Source of the DNA: UBA1952 sp965200035
Lineage (GTDB): Bacteria > Bacteroidota > Bacteroidia > Chitinophagales > Chitinophagaceae
DNA length: 64,000 bases
Direction of reading: 5' to 3'
NCBI GenBank assembly: GCA_965200035.1
Contig: OZ241334.1
Coordinates: forward strand, 1,116,001 to 1,180,000
In this document: piece by piece, positions 8,027 to 17,028 of the stretch
Numbering within the stretch: the stretch's first letter is position 1
Layout: every line of letters begins with the position of its first letter
The notes under the pieces: model-generated
Told to the model about the DNA's origin: nothing
What the model saw: only the letters and a program-made list of their open reading frames with translations
Database searches by the model: none
Program-made: the position numbers and the translations under genes

Positions 8027-8446
8027 ATGATCAACAAAATGAACCACATCAGCGTATTTGTCCTGAACCAGGAAAGCGCTCATGACTTTTATGTAAACAA
8101 GCTCGGCTTTACCGTGCATACTGATGCTGAGTTCGCGCCTGGCATGCGGTGGTTAACCGTTTGCCCGCCCGGCCAGCTTGGCTTTGAATTAGCGTTATTA
8201 CCCGTCAAGGAAGGCATGATGATGTTCAAAGGCGATGCGGTAGATAAGATGCGCGAGCTGATACAGGCCGGAACGTTTGGCTTCGGCGTATTTGAATGTG
8301 ACGATCTGGATAAGACTTACGGTGAATTACTGGATAAAGGTGTTCGTTTCAATAAGCCGCCTACAAAAGAGCCTTACGCCTATCAGGCCATCTTCACCGA
8401 CGACTCCGGCAACTGGTTTGCACTCAGCGAAAAGCCTAAAGCCTAA
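8027..8446 (+). CDS. VOC-family (glyoxalase-like) protein
   Basis: The 139-residue product shows the paired beta-alpha-beta-beta-beta modules of the vicinal oxygen chelate superfamily. MNHISVFVLNQESAHDFYVN starts the first module with a potential metal-ligand His, and PYAYQAIFTDDSGNWFALSE ends the second. Members include dioxygenases, glyoxalases and resistance proteins. The gene ends two bases before the next start, so coupling with the DUF1624 membrane protein is likely. Confidence 0.9.
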   Translation: MINKMNHISVFVLNQESAHDFYVNKLGFTVHTDAEFAPGMRWLTVCPPGQLGFELALLPVKEGMMMFKGDAVDKMRELIQAGTFGFGVFECDDLDKTYGELLDKGVRFNKPPTKEPYAYQAIFTDDSGNWFALSEKPKA

Positions 8447-8448
8447 GT

Positions 8449-9609
8449 ATGAAGCGGGTTGACAGCATTGACTCTATCAGAGGGCTTGTGATGATCCTGA
8501 TGACGCTGGATCATACACGTGACCTGCTGCACGTAACCTCCGTAACGCAACAGCCTACCGACCTCAGCACTGCTTCGCCAGCTTTATTTTTTACAAGATG
8601 GGTGACGCATTTATGCGCGCCTACCTTTGTTTTCCTGTCCGGTGTATCGGCTTATATCTCTATAAAGCGGGAAAACGGAGTTGCTGCAAAAGCCAACTTC
8701 CTACTGACAAAAGGGCTCTGGCTGATCGTGCTGGACTTTACTCTGGTAAATTTCGGCGTGTGGTTCGATGTGCATTTTGATGTGTTCCTTCTGGATGTGC
8801 TGTCCGCGATTGGCTTCGGCTTTATTATCCTAAGGCTGCTGGTGAACCGGTCTTTAAGAACCATCGCGATTACAGGACTCGCCATCCTGTTCCTGCACAA
8901 CCTGACCGACCTGATACCCGCCGCACCTGGCCTGCCGCTGTATGAAAGAATTGCGCTGGCTTTCTTAAGGCCGGATGTATTTCCTTTACACGCAGCCAAG
9001 ATACTGATCATCGGTTATCCGCCTCTGCCCTGGGTCGGCATCCTGCTTACCGGCTTTGCCGCCGGGGCTTTGTTTAAACTTCCGGAAGCTAGACGCAGGA
9101 CAATTTTTTCAATGATTGGTGTACTGGCTATAGGTGCTTTTATCATCCTGAGATTTATTAACAGCTACGGCGATCCTGTTCCCTGGTCGGCTCAGAAAAG
9201 CAATTTGTATTCGTTTCTTTCCTTTCTGAATGTAGCGAAATACCCGCCGTCACTTGATTTTACGCTGCTTTTTCTCGGGATCATGCTCATACTTTTTGCA
9301 ACGCTTGGGAGTGTAAGTAATAAGTACACCGGTATCGTCCGAACTTACGGCAAGGTGCCGCTGTTCTATTTCCTGATTCACTGGTACCTTATTCATCCGC
9401 TGGTCTTCCTAATGGCCTGGCTGCAAGGATTCAACACATCGCAGTTTGTCTTCGGCACAAGCTTCGGCCGGCCCGTCGGCAGCGGACTGCCGCTATGGGG
9501 CATTTATGCTATGTGGCTGGCGGTGGTCATTGCGCTGTATCCACTTTGTAGGTCGTACAGTAAATACAAAGAAGCAAACCGGGAAAAAGCGTGGCTGCGC
9601 TTACTGTAA
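8449..9609 (+). CDS. DUF1624 multi-pass membrane protein, acyltransferase-like
   Basis: The 386-residue product begins RVDSIDSIRGLVMILMTLDH, the hallmark of DUF1624/heparan-alpha-glucosaminide N-acetyltransferase-like proteins. APTFVFLSGVSAYIS follows in the second membrane helix. I count about ten hydrophobic segments. The His in LDHTRD is the usual family His. It probably acylates a sugar or lipid at the inner membrane; the substrate is unknown. Only two bases separate it from the VOC gene. Confidence 0.85.
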   Translation: MKRVDSIDSIRGLVMILMTLDHTRDLLHVTSVTQQPTDLSTASPALFFTRWVTHLCAPTFVFLSGVSAYISIKRENGVAAKANFLLTKGLWLIVLDFTLVNFGVWFDVHFDVFLLDVLSAIGFGFIILRLLVNRSLRTIAITGLAILFLHNLTDLIPAAPGLPLYERIALAFLRPDVFPLHAAKILIIGYPPLPWVGILLTGFAAGALFKLPEARRRTIFSMIGVLAIGAFIILRFINSYGDPVPWSAQKSNLYSFLSFLNVAKYPPSLDFTLLFLGIMLILFATLGSVSNKYTGIVRTYGKVPLFYFLIHWYLIHPLVFLMAWLQGFNTSQFVFGTSFGRPVGSGLPLWGIYAMWLAVVIALYPLCRSYSKYKEANREKAWLRLL

Positions 9610-9634
9610 AAAACAATCAAGGCAATTTTCAACA

Positions 9635-10501
9635 ATGAGAAGGATATTTTTTTCGTGGTCGCTGCTGATCCTATCCACTATTGCTTCCGCCCAGACTGGT
9701 CGCAGCAAATTGCCACCCGGAACAGCACCCTTCATTCTCGGTGCGGTTGATACGATCAGCTCAAAAGTGCTGAATGAAAAGCGCGTCTTGAATATTTACC
9801 TGCCGGAAGGGTATGATGCGAATGATACCGTAAAATACCCGGTCGTTTATCTGTTGGACGGTTCCGCCGATGAAGATTTCATTCACGTCGTAGGCTTGTA
9901 CCAGTTCAACAACTTCAGTTGGATTAACCGGGTGCCTAAATCTATCATCGTAGGAATAGCCACCGTAGATAGAAAAAGGGATTTGACCTTTCAATCTACT
10001 GTAGCCAAGGAGCAGAAAATCTATCCCACCAGCGGGCACTCGGATCAGTTTATCAGCTTTCTTGAAAAGGAGTTGCAGCCTTATATCCGGCAGAAATATA
10101 AGGCGACCGGCAATAAGACGATTATCGGGCAATCGCTTGGTGGATTGCTGGCAACAGAGATATTGCTGAAGAAGCCGACGCTGTTTGATCAATACATCAT
10201 CATCAGCCCGAGCCTCTGGTGGAGCGATAGGGCGTTGCTAAACGTTCCTGTAAAGGATCCGGGACAATCCGGTGCCGGCAGCACAAACGTCTATATCGGC
10301 GTTGGCAAAGAGGGCCTTACGTCTGGCCCCCATCCCGGTGTGATGGAAGTGGATGCTAATCTGCTGGCAGAAAAGATTAAGGCTGCCGGAAATAAGGCTG
10401 AACACGTTTTCCTGGATTATCTGCCGGAAGAAGACCATGCGACTGTCATGCACCAGGCTCTTTTTAATGCGCTCAGACTATTAAATCCAATTAATAAATA
10501 G
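9635..10501 (+). CDS. Exported alpha/beta-hydrolase esterase (esterase D/IroE-like)
   Basis: I choose the ATG at 9635 (288 residues) because it opens a clear signal peptide (FFSWSLLILSTIASAQ), whereas an upstream reading overlaps the preceding gene. The mature part has the putative esterase fold: VYLLDGSADEDFI as oxyanion strand, IIGQSLGGLLATEILL as the Gly-x-Ser-x-Gly nucleophile elbow, and EEDHATVMHQAL with the catalytic His. It likely hydrolyses an ester in the periplasm, such as a siderophore or acetylated compound. Confidence 0.88.
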   Translation: MRRIFFSWSLLILSTIASAQTGRSKLPPGTAPFILGAVDTISSKVLNEKRVLNIYLPEGYDANDTVKYPVVYLLDGSADEDFIHVVGLYQFNNFSWINRVPKSIIVGIATVDRKRDLTFQSTVAKEQKIYPTSGHSDQFISFLEKELQPYIRQKYKATGNKTIIGQSLGGLLATEILLKKPTLFDQYIIISPSLWWSDRALLNVPVKDPGQSGAGSTNVYIGVGKEGLTSGPHPGVMEVDANLLAEKIKAAGNKAEHVFLDYLPEEDHATVMHQALFNALRLLNPINK

Positions 10502-10513
10502 AATAGCTTACAA

Positions 10514-10852
10514 ATGCGCATGATTGTAGCACTCAATAAAGGAATCGTTTTTCTGCTGGAAATTGTAATGATCATTTCATTTGCATGGTTTGGTTTTCAA
10601 AAGGGAACCAACATGTACGTGAAATGGATGCTGGCCGCAGCTTTGCCTGTTGTTGCGATTTTATTATGGGGATATTTTGCTGCGCCTAAATCATCACATC
10701 GTTTGTCGATGCCATACCTGGCGTTTTTTAGAGCGATGATGTTCTTAGCTGCGTCTTGGTGCTTATATAAGTGCAATAAAACCAGTGCGGCGATTTCGGT
10801 GGCTATCCTGTCCTTTGCAACACAACTTCTAAGCTATTACTATGGCGATTAA
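10514..10852 (+). CDS. YrdB-family (DUF2568) membrane protein
   Basis: The 112-residue product has four hydrophobic helices and the typical YrdB patterns LEIVMIISFAWFGFQKG and LLWGYFAAPKSSHRL. The function of the family is unknown. It follows the esterase by 12 bp and probably closes the AraC-led run. The next 121 bases hold no visible gene. Confidence 0.85.
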   Translation: MRMIVALNKGIVFLLEIVMIISFAWFGFQKGTNMYVKWMLAAALPVVAILLWGYFAAPKSSHRLSMPYLAFFRAMMFLAASWCLYKCNKTSAAISVAILSFATQLLSYYYGD

Positions 10853-10973
10853 ATACGGATAGATTTTCCAAGCAGCATTATGGGTATTAGCATTGTCACA
10901 AAGCAGATTTATGCGAGGGTGAAGAGCTATCCAATACAAACGACAATTACAATATTTTAAATCAGACAAAAGA

Positions 10974-11384
10974 ATGAACAACTATCCATCAAACCTTGAT
11001 ATTTATATCAACTATCCCGGCACCTGCGAAGAGGCGTTTCGGTTTTATGAAGAACACCTCGGTGGAAAGATTACAATGATGGCACCCCATCCGCAAGCGC
11101 CTCTCAACTTCCCGAAAGAATGGAAGAACCCAATTCTTCATGCTATAATAGAGATAAGCGGTATGCTTGTAAGAGGCGCTGACGTTCCAGATGCCCAGCC
11201 GATGCGCAGTGCCTATCTCACACTCAGATTTGATAAGGCGGAGCAGGCAGAGTATATCTATGACTTGCTTACCGGCGAGGGTGAGATATTTATGAAGATG
11301 GAAAAAACATTTTTCGCCAATCGCTTTGCGATGCTTCGCGATAAATTTGGGACATCCTGGATGATACTGAATGAGCACGAATAA
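10974..11384 (+). CDS. VOC-family protein, PhnB type
   Basis: The 136-residue product has the PhnB signature INYPGTCEEAFRFYEEHLGG and GTSWMILNEHE at the end, in the usual two-module VOC arrangement. PhnB-type proteins are generally unassigned in function despite the historical phosphonate name. It is a single gene flanked by short spacers. Confidence 0.9.
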   Translation: MNNYPSNLDIYINYPGTCEEAFRFYEEHLGGKITMMAPHPQAPLNFPKEWKNPILHAIIEISGMLVRGADVPDAQPMRSAYLTLRFDKAEQAEYIYDLLTGEGEIFMKMEKTFFANRFAMLRDKFGTSWMILNEHE

Positions 11385-11554
11385 AGCCAGAAAACTCAGA
11401 AATGGAACTGACTGGTACAAGTATAGTTATGGTAAGATGTTAAGGGCTATAAGGAGAGATGCATGACCTAAAGTGTCCAATCAATTTGGGCAATTCTCTC
11501 AGGAACTCTGATATTGTAAAGCTTGACGAAATCGAACAATTTTATTCAGTAAAG

Positions 11555-12079
11555 ATGGCCGAAAATTTTTTTACACCATTTCCGGTTTTGACAACCGATA
11601 GACTGATATTAAGGCAACTCACAAGTAGTGATGACAAAGAAATATATGCTTTACGTTCGGATGATAACGTAAACAAATATCTTGGCAGAAAACCAAGCAA
11701 ATCAATTGATGATGCAAAAAATTTCATTCAAACTATTACTGTAAACATCAAAAGGAAAGATTCGTTGTATTGGGCGATTACATTGAACGGTACTAACAAA
11801 CTAATTGGAACAATCTGTTTATTTGATTTTTCTGACGACAATTTGAGGGCAGAAATTGGTTATGAATTATTACCCGACTATCAGGGAAAAGGAATAATGC
11901 AAGAAGCAGTTTCAAAAGTAATTGACTTTGGAATTCAATATATCGGACTAAATTCAATAGAAGCATATACTCACGCTGAAAACCATAGTTCGACAAGACT
12001 TTTGGAGAAATTAAATTTTAAAAAGTATGGTGCTGATAATGACAACTTTATGATATTTAAATTAACGCTTAATGGCTGA
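11555..12079 (+). CDS. GNAT-family N-acetyltransferase
   Basis: I prefer the ATG at 11555 (174 residues), because the family core starts soon after with FPVLTTDRLILRQLTSSDD. An in-frame start 96 bp upstream would add an unrelated leader. DNLRAEIGYELLPDYQGKGI contains the acetyl-CoA pyrophosphate loop (Q-G-K-G), and HAENHSSTRLLEKLNFKKYG is the closing helix-strand unit. The DNA is noticeably more AT-rich than the neighbours, which suggests separate acquisition. The amine substrate is unknown. Confidence 0.88.
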   Translation: MAENFFTPFPVLTTDRLILRQLTSSDDKEIYALRSDDNVNKYLGRKPSKSIDDAKNFIQTITVNIKRKDSLYWAITLNGTNKLIGTICLFDFSDDNLRAEIGYELLPDYQGKGIMQEAVSKVIDFGIQYIGLNSIEAYTHAENHSSTRLLEKLNFKKYGADNDNFMIFKLTLNG

Positions 12080-12205
12080 AAGCAAGAACAACGAACCGGT
12101 AGCCGCTCAGTAATATAGTGGCTGTGAGAAAGCAAAGCCAGTAATCTGCAAAGTCAAGCGACGGCTCTAAGGATCGAATATTTAAGCAAAAAAACAATAA
12201 ACACA

Positions 12206-12520
12206 ATGGCAAGGATGATTGCAACCTACAAAACGCCAAAAGATACCGAGGCTTTTGACAAGCACTATTTTGAGATACATATTCCACTGGCAAAAAGGCT
12301 CCCTGGACTCATAAAATATGACGTCGGCAGAAGTCCGATTATCTCAGTAACAGGGCATCCGGATGTTTACTGCATTGGCACATTGCACTTTGAGAGCCTG
12401 GATGCAATCAAAACCGCGTTTGCTTCACCGGAAGGGGAGGCATGCGCAGCAGACAGAAGAATCTTTGCCCCAGATAATGATGATGTGCAGATTTACTTGT
12501 TTGATACTTCGGATGTATAG
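12206..12520 (+). CDS. EthD-domain protein
   Basis: The 104-residue product matches the EthD dimeric alpha/beta-barrel: YKTPKDTEAFDKHYFEIHIP near the start, and PLAKRLPGLIKYDVG. EthD proteins are small ferredoxin-like folds found with ether-degradation genes and elsewhere, often of unknown role. No operon partner is obvious. Confidence 0.85.
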   Translation: MARMIATYKTPKDTEAFDKHYFEIHIPLAKRLPGLIKYDVGRSPIISVTGHPDVYCIGTLHFESLDAIKTAFASPEGEACAADRRIFAPDNDDVQIYLFDTSDV

Positions 12521-12617
12521 GATGCAGAGGCAAATCTTAAAAGAACACCATAGCACTTCAAGAGACTGATGATCTGCCGTATCTTATCCATCTCTCATGC
12601 ACTTGATTTTTTAGCTC

Positions 12618-13895
12618 ATGGCAGCCCGTTCTGCAATATTGGTATTTCTATCTCTATCTCTACTCCTCTGGAGGTCGGCTGCCGCGCAGCAAAAGTCATT
12701 GACGCAACTAATTGCCACCCGGCAGTATCCGGAACTCGGTGCTACTTTGAACAGGGGCTTGCTAAAGGATAGCGACAAGTTGCTGTACCATGCATTCTTC
12801 AGCAATGCGATTAACCAGCCGATACGGTCCCAGCGGTTCATCGAGCAACTTAAGTCCCTGCACATTGGTGCAAGTGATGATTCCCTGCAGTTTTTATTGC
12901 ATCAGCTTGCTTATAACAATGCTGTGCTCCTAAATGATTATAAAGCAGCCTATGCTGCGTCTGAGGTATTGTTGCAACGCTTTACCACATATCTGGATCC
13001 GGTAGCACTAAAAGAGCAACAGGAGGAAAGTGATATATGGGATGTCTTGCAGGCCATTCCCCCACAGACGGTCGTCAAACATGCATCCTCCCGCATAAAA
13101 GTGACTACAGACATGGCAGGTCTTTGGAATATTCCGGTGCAGGCCGGCGACAGTACCTATAGCTTCATTTTCGATACTGGTGCAGGGATTTCTACTGTAT
13201 CAGAAAGTTACGCCCAGCAGTTGCGGCTGGTGCGTATTGGTCAAAAAACTGTAAGCGTGAAAGGTGGCATCAACGGCATTAATAATCTGGCCCGGTTGGG
13301 CGTTGCACCACGTTTAAAAATCGGTAAAGCTATAATTGAGAACGCCGTTTTTTTAATTCTGCCGGATAGCGCGCTGTCATTTGGAAAGGGCGTTTACAAA
13401 ATAAATGGCATCATAGGCTTGCCGGTCATTAAAGGGCTGGAAGAAATTAGTATTTCCTCCGGCTTTATGAAAATTCCGGCGGTAGCGGATAAGACGGCAC
13501 TACAGCATAACCTAATCCTAGATTTACTGGAGCCTGTTATCTATCTTTCTTACCATGAGCAGCCATTAGCCTTTTCGTTCGATAGCGGTGCTCAAAGCAG
13601 CCTTTTCAGCGATGTTTTCTACAAAGCCTTCCAAAACACATTTAAGGCCGCCAACCAGGATACCGTGCGCATTGGAGGAGTGGGTGGCGACCGGCAAATG
13701 ACTGTGTTAACTGTACCAGAGCTTTCGTTTGAAAATAACGGCCAACAAGTGTGCTTTAAAAATGCACAAGTAAGCTTGGAGCCGATGCCGTCCGGCAAGC
13801 GTTATTACTTTGGCAATCTGGGGCAGGATTTAATCAGGCAGTTTGGAAGCATTACCCTCAATTTCGCGAATGCAATAGTTTCCTTTGGTAGGTGA
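12618..13895 (+). CDS. Exported retropepsin-like aspartic protease
   Basis: The 425-residue product begins with a signal peptide (LVFLSLSLLLWRSAAAQ). After a helical region of about 120 residues come two retropepsin-like lobes, with catalytic-type motifs FIFDTGAGISTVSE near residue 180 and FSFDSGAQSSLFSD near residue 320, each followed by a beta-barrel lobe. Both Asp residues in D-T-G and D-S-G are present, so a two-lobed active aspartic protease of the gag-asp/PDZ-associated type is expected, probably periplasmic. No neighbouring substrate gene is evident. Confidence 0.85.
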   Translation: MAARSAILVFLSLSLLLWRSAAAQQKSLTQLIATRQYPELGATLNRGLLKDSDKLLYHAFFSNAINQPIRSQRFIEQLKSLHIGASDDSLQFLLHQLAYNNAVLLNDYKAAYAASEVLLQRFTTYLDPVALKEQQEESDIWDVLQAIPPQTVVKHASSRIKVTTDMAGLWNIPVQAGDSTYSFIFDTGAGISTVSESYAQQLRLVRIGQKTVSVKGGINGINNLARLGVAPRLKIGKAIIENAVFLILPDSALSFGKGVYKINGIIGLPVIKGLEEISISSGFMKIPAVADKTALQHNLILDLLEPVIYLSYHEQPLAFSFDSGAQSSLFSDVFYKAFQNTFKAANQDTVRIGGVGGDRQMTVLTVPELSFENNGQQVCFKNAQVSLEPMPSGKRYYFGNLGQDLIRQFGSITLNFANAIVSFGR

Positions 13896-14061
13896 AAGGG
13901 CAGCTTAAATATGTGCCTTTAAAGTTCTCTAAGATTAATGACTTCTTCAAAAGGTGGCTGATTAATATGCTTACGATCAACTGTCTGGCGCCCACCAGCA
14001 ATAAACGGAGGTAAGTTTATGTCACAGTAAGAACTTAGAGCCAGACCTTCTCAAAAAAATT
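13896..14061. other. Spacer with a possible short gene remnant on the minus strand
   Basis: On the reverse strand between about 14025 and 13930 one frame reads LPPFIAGGRQTVDRKHINQP and ends EEVINLREL before a stop. It has no start codon and looks like the C-terminus of a lost gene that I cannot name. Nothing else is visible before the promoter at 14062. Confidence 0.25.
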
Positions 14062-14109
14062 TTTGCGCAGTCAGATAACTGCATTATATTTGCAGCCACA
14101 TAGCTGCAT
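14062..14109 (+). promoter_or_regulatory. Bacteroidota promoter with two operator-like inverted repeats
   Basis: TTTG (14062-14065), 19 bp, then TATATTTG (14085-14092) is an exact match to the Bacteroidota consensus. An inverted repeat GCAGT-N6-ACTGC (14067-14082) lies in the spacer. A second, TGCAG-N8-CTGCA (14091-14108), covers the expected transcription start. ArsR-type repressors typically block polymerase from such sites, so the gene at 14113 probably represses its own operon from here. Confidence 0.85.
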
Positions 14110-14112
14110 ATC

Positions 14113-14442
14113 ATGAAAGTCCGGAGAGACGTTTTTCAGGCCATTGCCGACCCAACGCGCAGAGCCATACTGGGTTTGGTAGCATTACAAGCCATGACGC
14201 CGGGTGCTATCGCTGAAAAGTTCGATGCTACCAGGCAGACGATTTCCAAGCACATTCAGATCCTGACCGAATGCGGCCTACTCAACCAAAGCTTATCCGG
14301 CAGGGAAATTCATTACCACTTCAACCCAAAAAAAATGAAAGAAGTGGCGGACTGGTTGGCACCGTACCAGAAGATGTGGGAAGGCAGGCTGGATGCAATA
14401 GAAGATCTGCTGAACGAAATGCAGTCCCCCAAAACCAAGTAA
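14113..14442 (+). CDS. ArsR-family winged-helix repressor
   Basis: The 109-residue product has the ArsR winged-helix core: VFQAIADPTRRAILGLVALQ, then TPGAIAEKFDATRQTISKHI as the recognition helix, and LLNQSLSGREIHYHFNPKKM as the wing. No metal-binding Cys pair is present, so it belongs to the non-metal-sensing branch that is commonly linked to SRPBCC, VOC and DoxX genes. It is the first gene after a clear promoter and probably autoregulates the five-gene operon to 16342. Confidence 0.92.
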   Translation: MKVRRDVFQAIADPTRRAILGLVALQAMTPGAIAEKFDATRQTISKHIQILTECGLLNQSLSGREIHYHFNPKKMKEVADWLAPYQKMWEGRLDAIEDLLNEMQSPKTK

Positions 14443-14474
14443 GAAAAATTCACCAATCACTAATATCAAAGCAA

Positions 14475-14900
14475 ATGAACAAGCAAATGTATCCCTGCCT
14501 GTGGTTTGACGGGCAGGCCAGAGCGGCAGCAGATTTTTACTGCACCATTTTCCCCAATTCAAAGGTTACTAACGATTCAGGCATGGTAGTAAACTTCGAG
14601 CTAAACGGGCAGCCCTTTATGGGCCTGAATGGCGGCGAACAGGTACAGTTCAGCGAGGCGGTTTCCTTCGTCATCCCCTGCAAAGACCAAGAAGAAATCG
14701 ACCACTACTGGAACAGCCTAATCTCAGATGGTGGTCAGGAAAGCCAGTGCGGATGGTGCAACGACAAGTTCGGCTTATCCTGGCAGGTCGTTCCTACGAT
14801 ACTGGGCGAGTTAATGTCCGATCCTGAACGCGGGCCACGAGTAGTGCAGGCATTTATGAAGATGCGCAAGTTTGATATTCAAGCCCTGCAGAATGCATAG
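14475..14900 (+). CDS. VOC-family protein, PhnB/3-demethylubiquinone-methyltransferase-like
   Basis: The ATG at 14475 gives 141 residues starting MYPCLWFDGQARAAADFYCT, the typical start of this VOC subfamily. An upstream open frame overlaps the repressor gene in another frame and is not expected to be used. NFELNGQPFMGLNGGEQVQF and DGGQESQCGWCNDKFGLSWQ are characteristic later segments. Function is unknown; such genes commonly accompany ArsR/SRPBCC genes. It overlaps the DoxX start. Confidence 0.9.
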   Translation: MNKQMYPCLWFDGQARAAADFYCTIFPNSKVTNDSGMVVNFELNGQPFMGLNGGEQVQFSEAVSFVIPCKDQEEIDHYWNSLISDGGQESQCGWCNDKFGLSWQVVPTILGELMSDPERGPRVVQAFMKMRKFDIQALQNA

Positions 14901-15291
14901 GACTACGAGACGCGTAAATGTCATCTACTGGGTGAGCACAGGACTGTTCTGCACTTTCCTGTTGCTGACCGGTATCTCCTACTTCACCGATCCCAAATTT
15001 GTAGGTATTTATAAGCATCTCGGCTTCCCTCAGTATTTCCGTATTGAGCTTGGTATTGCAAAGATTCTGGGCGTTGCATTGCTACTTATTCCGCAAGTAC
15101 CTTCTACCATAAAGGAATGGGCTTACGCGGGCTTCGGGATCATGCTGCTCTCGGGAGCGATAGCACATCTCAGCAGCAATGACCCGGCCGGATATTTTGT
15201 AAACGTACTTTTTTGGTTCGGCGTTTTATCAATCTCATATCATTACGGGCATAAGCGATATGCCGGCAAAACGAATCAAAGTGCTGTTTAA
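14893..15291 (+). CDS. DoxX-family membrane protein
   Basis: The ATG at 14893 gives 132 residues with four membrane helices and the DoxX patterns LLTGISYFTDPKFVGIYKHL and GFPQYFRIELGIAKILGVAL. It overlaps the stop of the VOC gene by eight bases, indicating coupling. DoxX-like proteins are inner-membrane proteins linked to redox or sulfur chemistry, without a defined reaction here. Confidence 0.88.
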   Translation: MHRTTRRVNVIYWVSTGLFCTFLLLTGISYFTDPKFVGIYKHLGFPQYFRIELGIAKILGVALLLIPQVPSTIKEWAYAGFGIMLLSGAIAHLSSNDPAGYFVNVLFWFGVLSISYHYGHKRYAGKTNQSAV

Positions 15292-15309
15292 TTAATAATC
15301 CTCGCAAGT

Positions 15310-15786
15310 ATGGCAAAGCAAATTGAAGTCACCAGAATATTTAACGCACCGCTTGAAATGATCTGGCGGGTATGGACAGAGCCGGAGCTGGTCAAGCGCT
15401 GGTGGGGGCCGAAGCATTTTACGGCTCCAGTGGCAAAGATGGACTTCCGTGAAGGCGGGAAATCATTGGTCAGTATGCTGGCACCAAAGGAGATGGGAGG
15501 TCAGGAATTTTACTCTATCTGGGAGTATGTGCGGATTATCCCGCTGCAAACTATTGAGTTCATTCAAAACCTGGCAGATAAAGATGGTCAAAGAATAGAT
15601 CCTGTACAGGTAGGAATGCCTGCCGACTTTCCACCGGACGTCAGAACAATTGTCGCCTTTAAAGCACTTACTGATAGCAGCACAGAAATGACGGTTACAG
15701 AATATGCCAATTTTGGTACGATCAGCAACTTCGCGCAAATCGGCCTGGAGCAAAGCATGGATAAGATGGCTGCAATCTTTAGCTGA
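15310..15786 (+). CDS. SRPBCC/AHSA1-family protein
   Basis: The 158-residue product opens VTRIFNAPLEMIWRVWTEPE and LVKRWWGPKHFTAPVAKMDF, a classic AHSA1/START-like N-terminus, and ends with a C-terminal helix containing IGLEQSMDKMAA. The fold forms a hydrophobic pocket for a small ligand. It is the fourth gene of the ArsR-led operon, a recurring genomic partnership. Confidence 0.92.
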   Translation: MAKQIEVTRIFNAPLEMIWRVWTEPELVKRWWGPKHFTAPVAKMDFREGGKSLVSMLAPKEMGGQEFYSIWEYVRIIPLQTIEFIQNLADKDGQRIDPVQVGMPADFPPDVRTIVAFKALTDSSTEMTVTEYANFGTISNFAQIGLEQSMDKMAAIFS

Positions 15787-15829
15787 ATCATTAAACCCAT
15801 TATAAATCAACCCAATAAAAATCCGAACA

Positions 15830-16342
15830 ATGGAAATGATGGTACAGACCCTTTTGGGCGAGTTTGTGTATGAAGCCGAGAATACACGGAGGCTGCTAAA
15901 TAGCATTCCACAAAGCGCCCTAAGTTACAGGCCGTCCGAAAAAAGCTGGACTACAGCAGAGTTGGCATCGCACATTGCTAATATTTACAACTGGTATATC
16001 GGCACACTAACGGTGCCTGTACTCGATATGGCTACCCTTCAGTACGAGAGGGAAGATACCAGCAAGGTGGCGAACATTGTAGCGAAATTTGAAGAGAATG
16101 TAGCCGCTGCGAAGGATGCGCTGGAGAAAATGACGGATGCCGCACTCAATGAAAGCTGGAAGATGGTACATGGTGATCAGGAATTTATACCGCCTATGCC
16201 ACGTGTACAGGCTGTGCGTTATTTCCTGATGAACCACCTCTACCACCATCGTGGGGAGATGATCGTTTACCTTCGTGCTACAGGTAATAAGGTTCCGTCC
16301 ATTCATGGAGGACCTGTTTATGAGGATATGCACCAGGGATAA
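15830..16342 (+). CDS. DinB-family protein
   Basis: The 170-residue product has SYRPSEKSWTTAELASHIAN with the first His ligand, an inserted central helix, and FLMNHLYHHRGEMIVYLRAT with the NHLYHHR ligand motif. It is the last gene of the ArsR-led operon, 43 bp after the SRPBCC gene and followed by a terminator. It is closer to the bacillithiol/YfiT-like subgroup than the DinB proteins at 4908 and 5468. Confidence 0.9.
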   Translation: MEMMVQTLLGEFVYEAENTRRLLNSIPQSALSYRPSEKSWTTAELASHIANIYNWYIGTLTVPVLDMATLQYEREDTSKVANIVAKFEENVAAAKDALEKMTDAALNESWKMVHGDQEFIPPMPRVQAVRYFLMNHLYHHRGEMIVYLRATGNKVPSIHGGPVYEDMHQG

Positions 16343-16360
16343 AAGCCTTTAATACTCGAT

Positions 16361-16396
16361 AATGCCGCTTTCGTCTTGAAGCGGCATTTTTATTTT
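16361..16396 (+). terminator. Rho-independent terminator of the ArsR operon
   Basis: The inverted repeat AATGCCGCTT / AAGCGGCATT encloses an 8-base loop and is followed by a T-rich run. It ends the operon 19 bp after the last stop codon and also marks the last clearly ordinary chromosomal feature before the defence-like island. Confidence 0.9.
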
Positions 16397-16482
16397 GATG
16401 GAATTTTTCGAGATGATTGCTTACAGACGGGTTTGGTTCTAAATATTTCAGAGCTTAGCAAAATGATGAAACAATATGGCTT

Positions 16483-17028
16483 ATGAATTACCCCAGACGA
16501 ATCTTCTTAGACACTTCTGTTATCAACTTCATTGTCGAATACTATGATGTGCTTTTTGATGGCGCAGAGTTAGATCACGATGTCAGCGAACGAGTTTACG
16601 ATGACCTGCAAGCGATAGCTCGTATTTTCAATTATGCGAGCCATAACGCTATTGAAATGATTATTTCAAAGACAACTTTTGAAGAGGTTAATGCTACAAA
16701 AGACCTAGCTAAGAGGCAAAAGCTTGACGACTATTGCAAGGAATTATGGACTTATTTTCATCTGCTCATTGAAGAGGACTTTACACCCCCTGGAATACAA
16801 GTAAAATACTTCGAAGAATTTCTTTCTGAAAAAGGACTGAAGTATTTAGGAGACGCGAGTGATAGAAAACTCCTTGTGGAAGCTCTGTTTTACAAGTGTG
16901 ACATCTTTTGTACCCGTGACTGGAGCACAATTTTAAAGTACAGGGAACAACTTAAAGAAGGCATACCGATTCAGTTACTAACCCCGATTGAATGGTATTT
17001 CCGATACTCTTACAAAAAGGCCTATTGA
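16483..17028 (+). CDS. PIN-domain protein
   Basis: The 181-residue product has the first PIN Asp in RRIFLDTSVINFIVEYYD, an acidic midsection and the late motif YLGDASDRKLLVEALFYKCD, followed by IFCTRDWSTILKY with the last Asp. The arrangement matches PIN ribonucleases, but the protein is longer than VapC toxins and has no adjacent antitoxin. It is the first gene of the island to the right of the terminator. It may be a stand-alone RNase in defence; that is inference. Confidence 0.75.
   Translation: MNYPRRIFLDTSVINFIVEYYDVLFDGAELDHDVSERVYDDLQAIARIFNYASHNAIEMIISKTTFEEVNATKDLAKRQKLDDYCKELWTYFHLLIEEDFTPPGIQVKYFEEFLSEKGLKYLGDASDRKLLVEALFYKCDIFCTRDWSTILKYREQLKEGIPIQLLTPIEWYFRYSYKKAY

Noticed and set aside
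16483..17028. PIN gene as a toxin of a toxin-antitoxin pair
   Set aside because: No small antitoxin-like gene is adjacent and the protein is longer than typical VapC.
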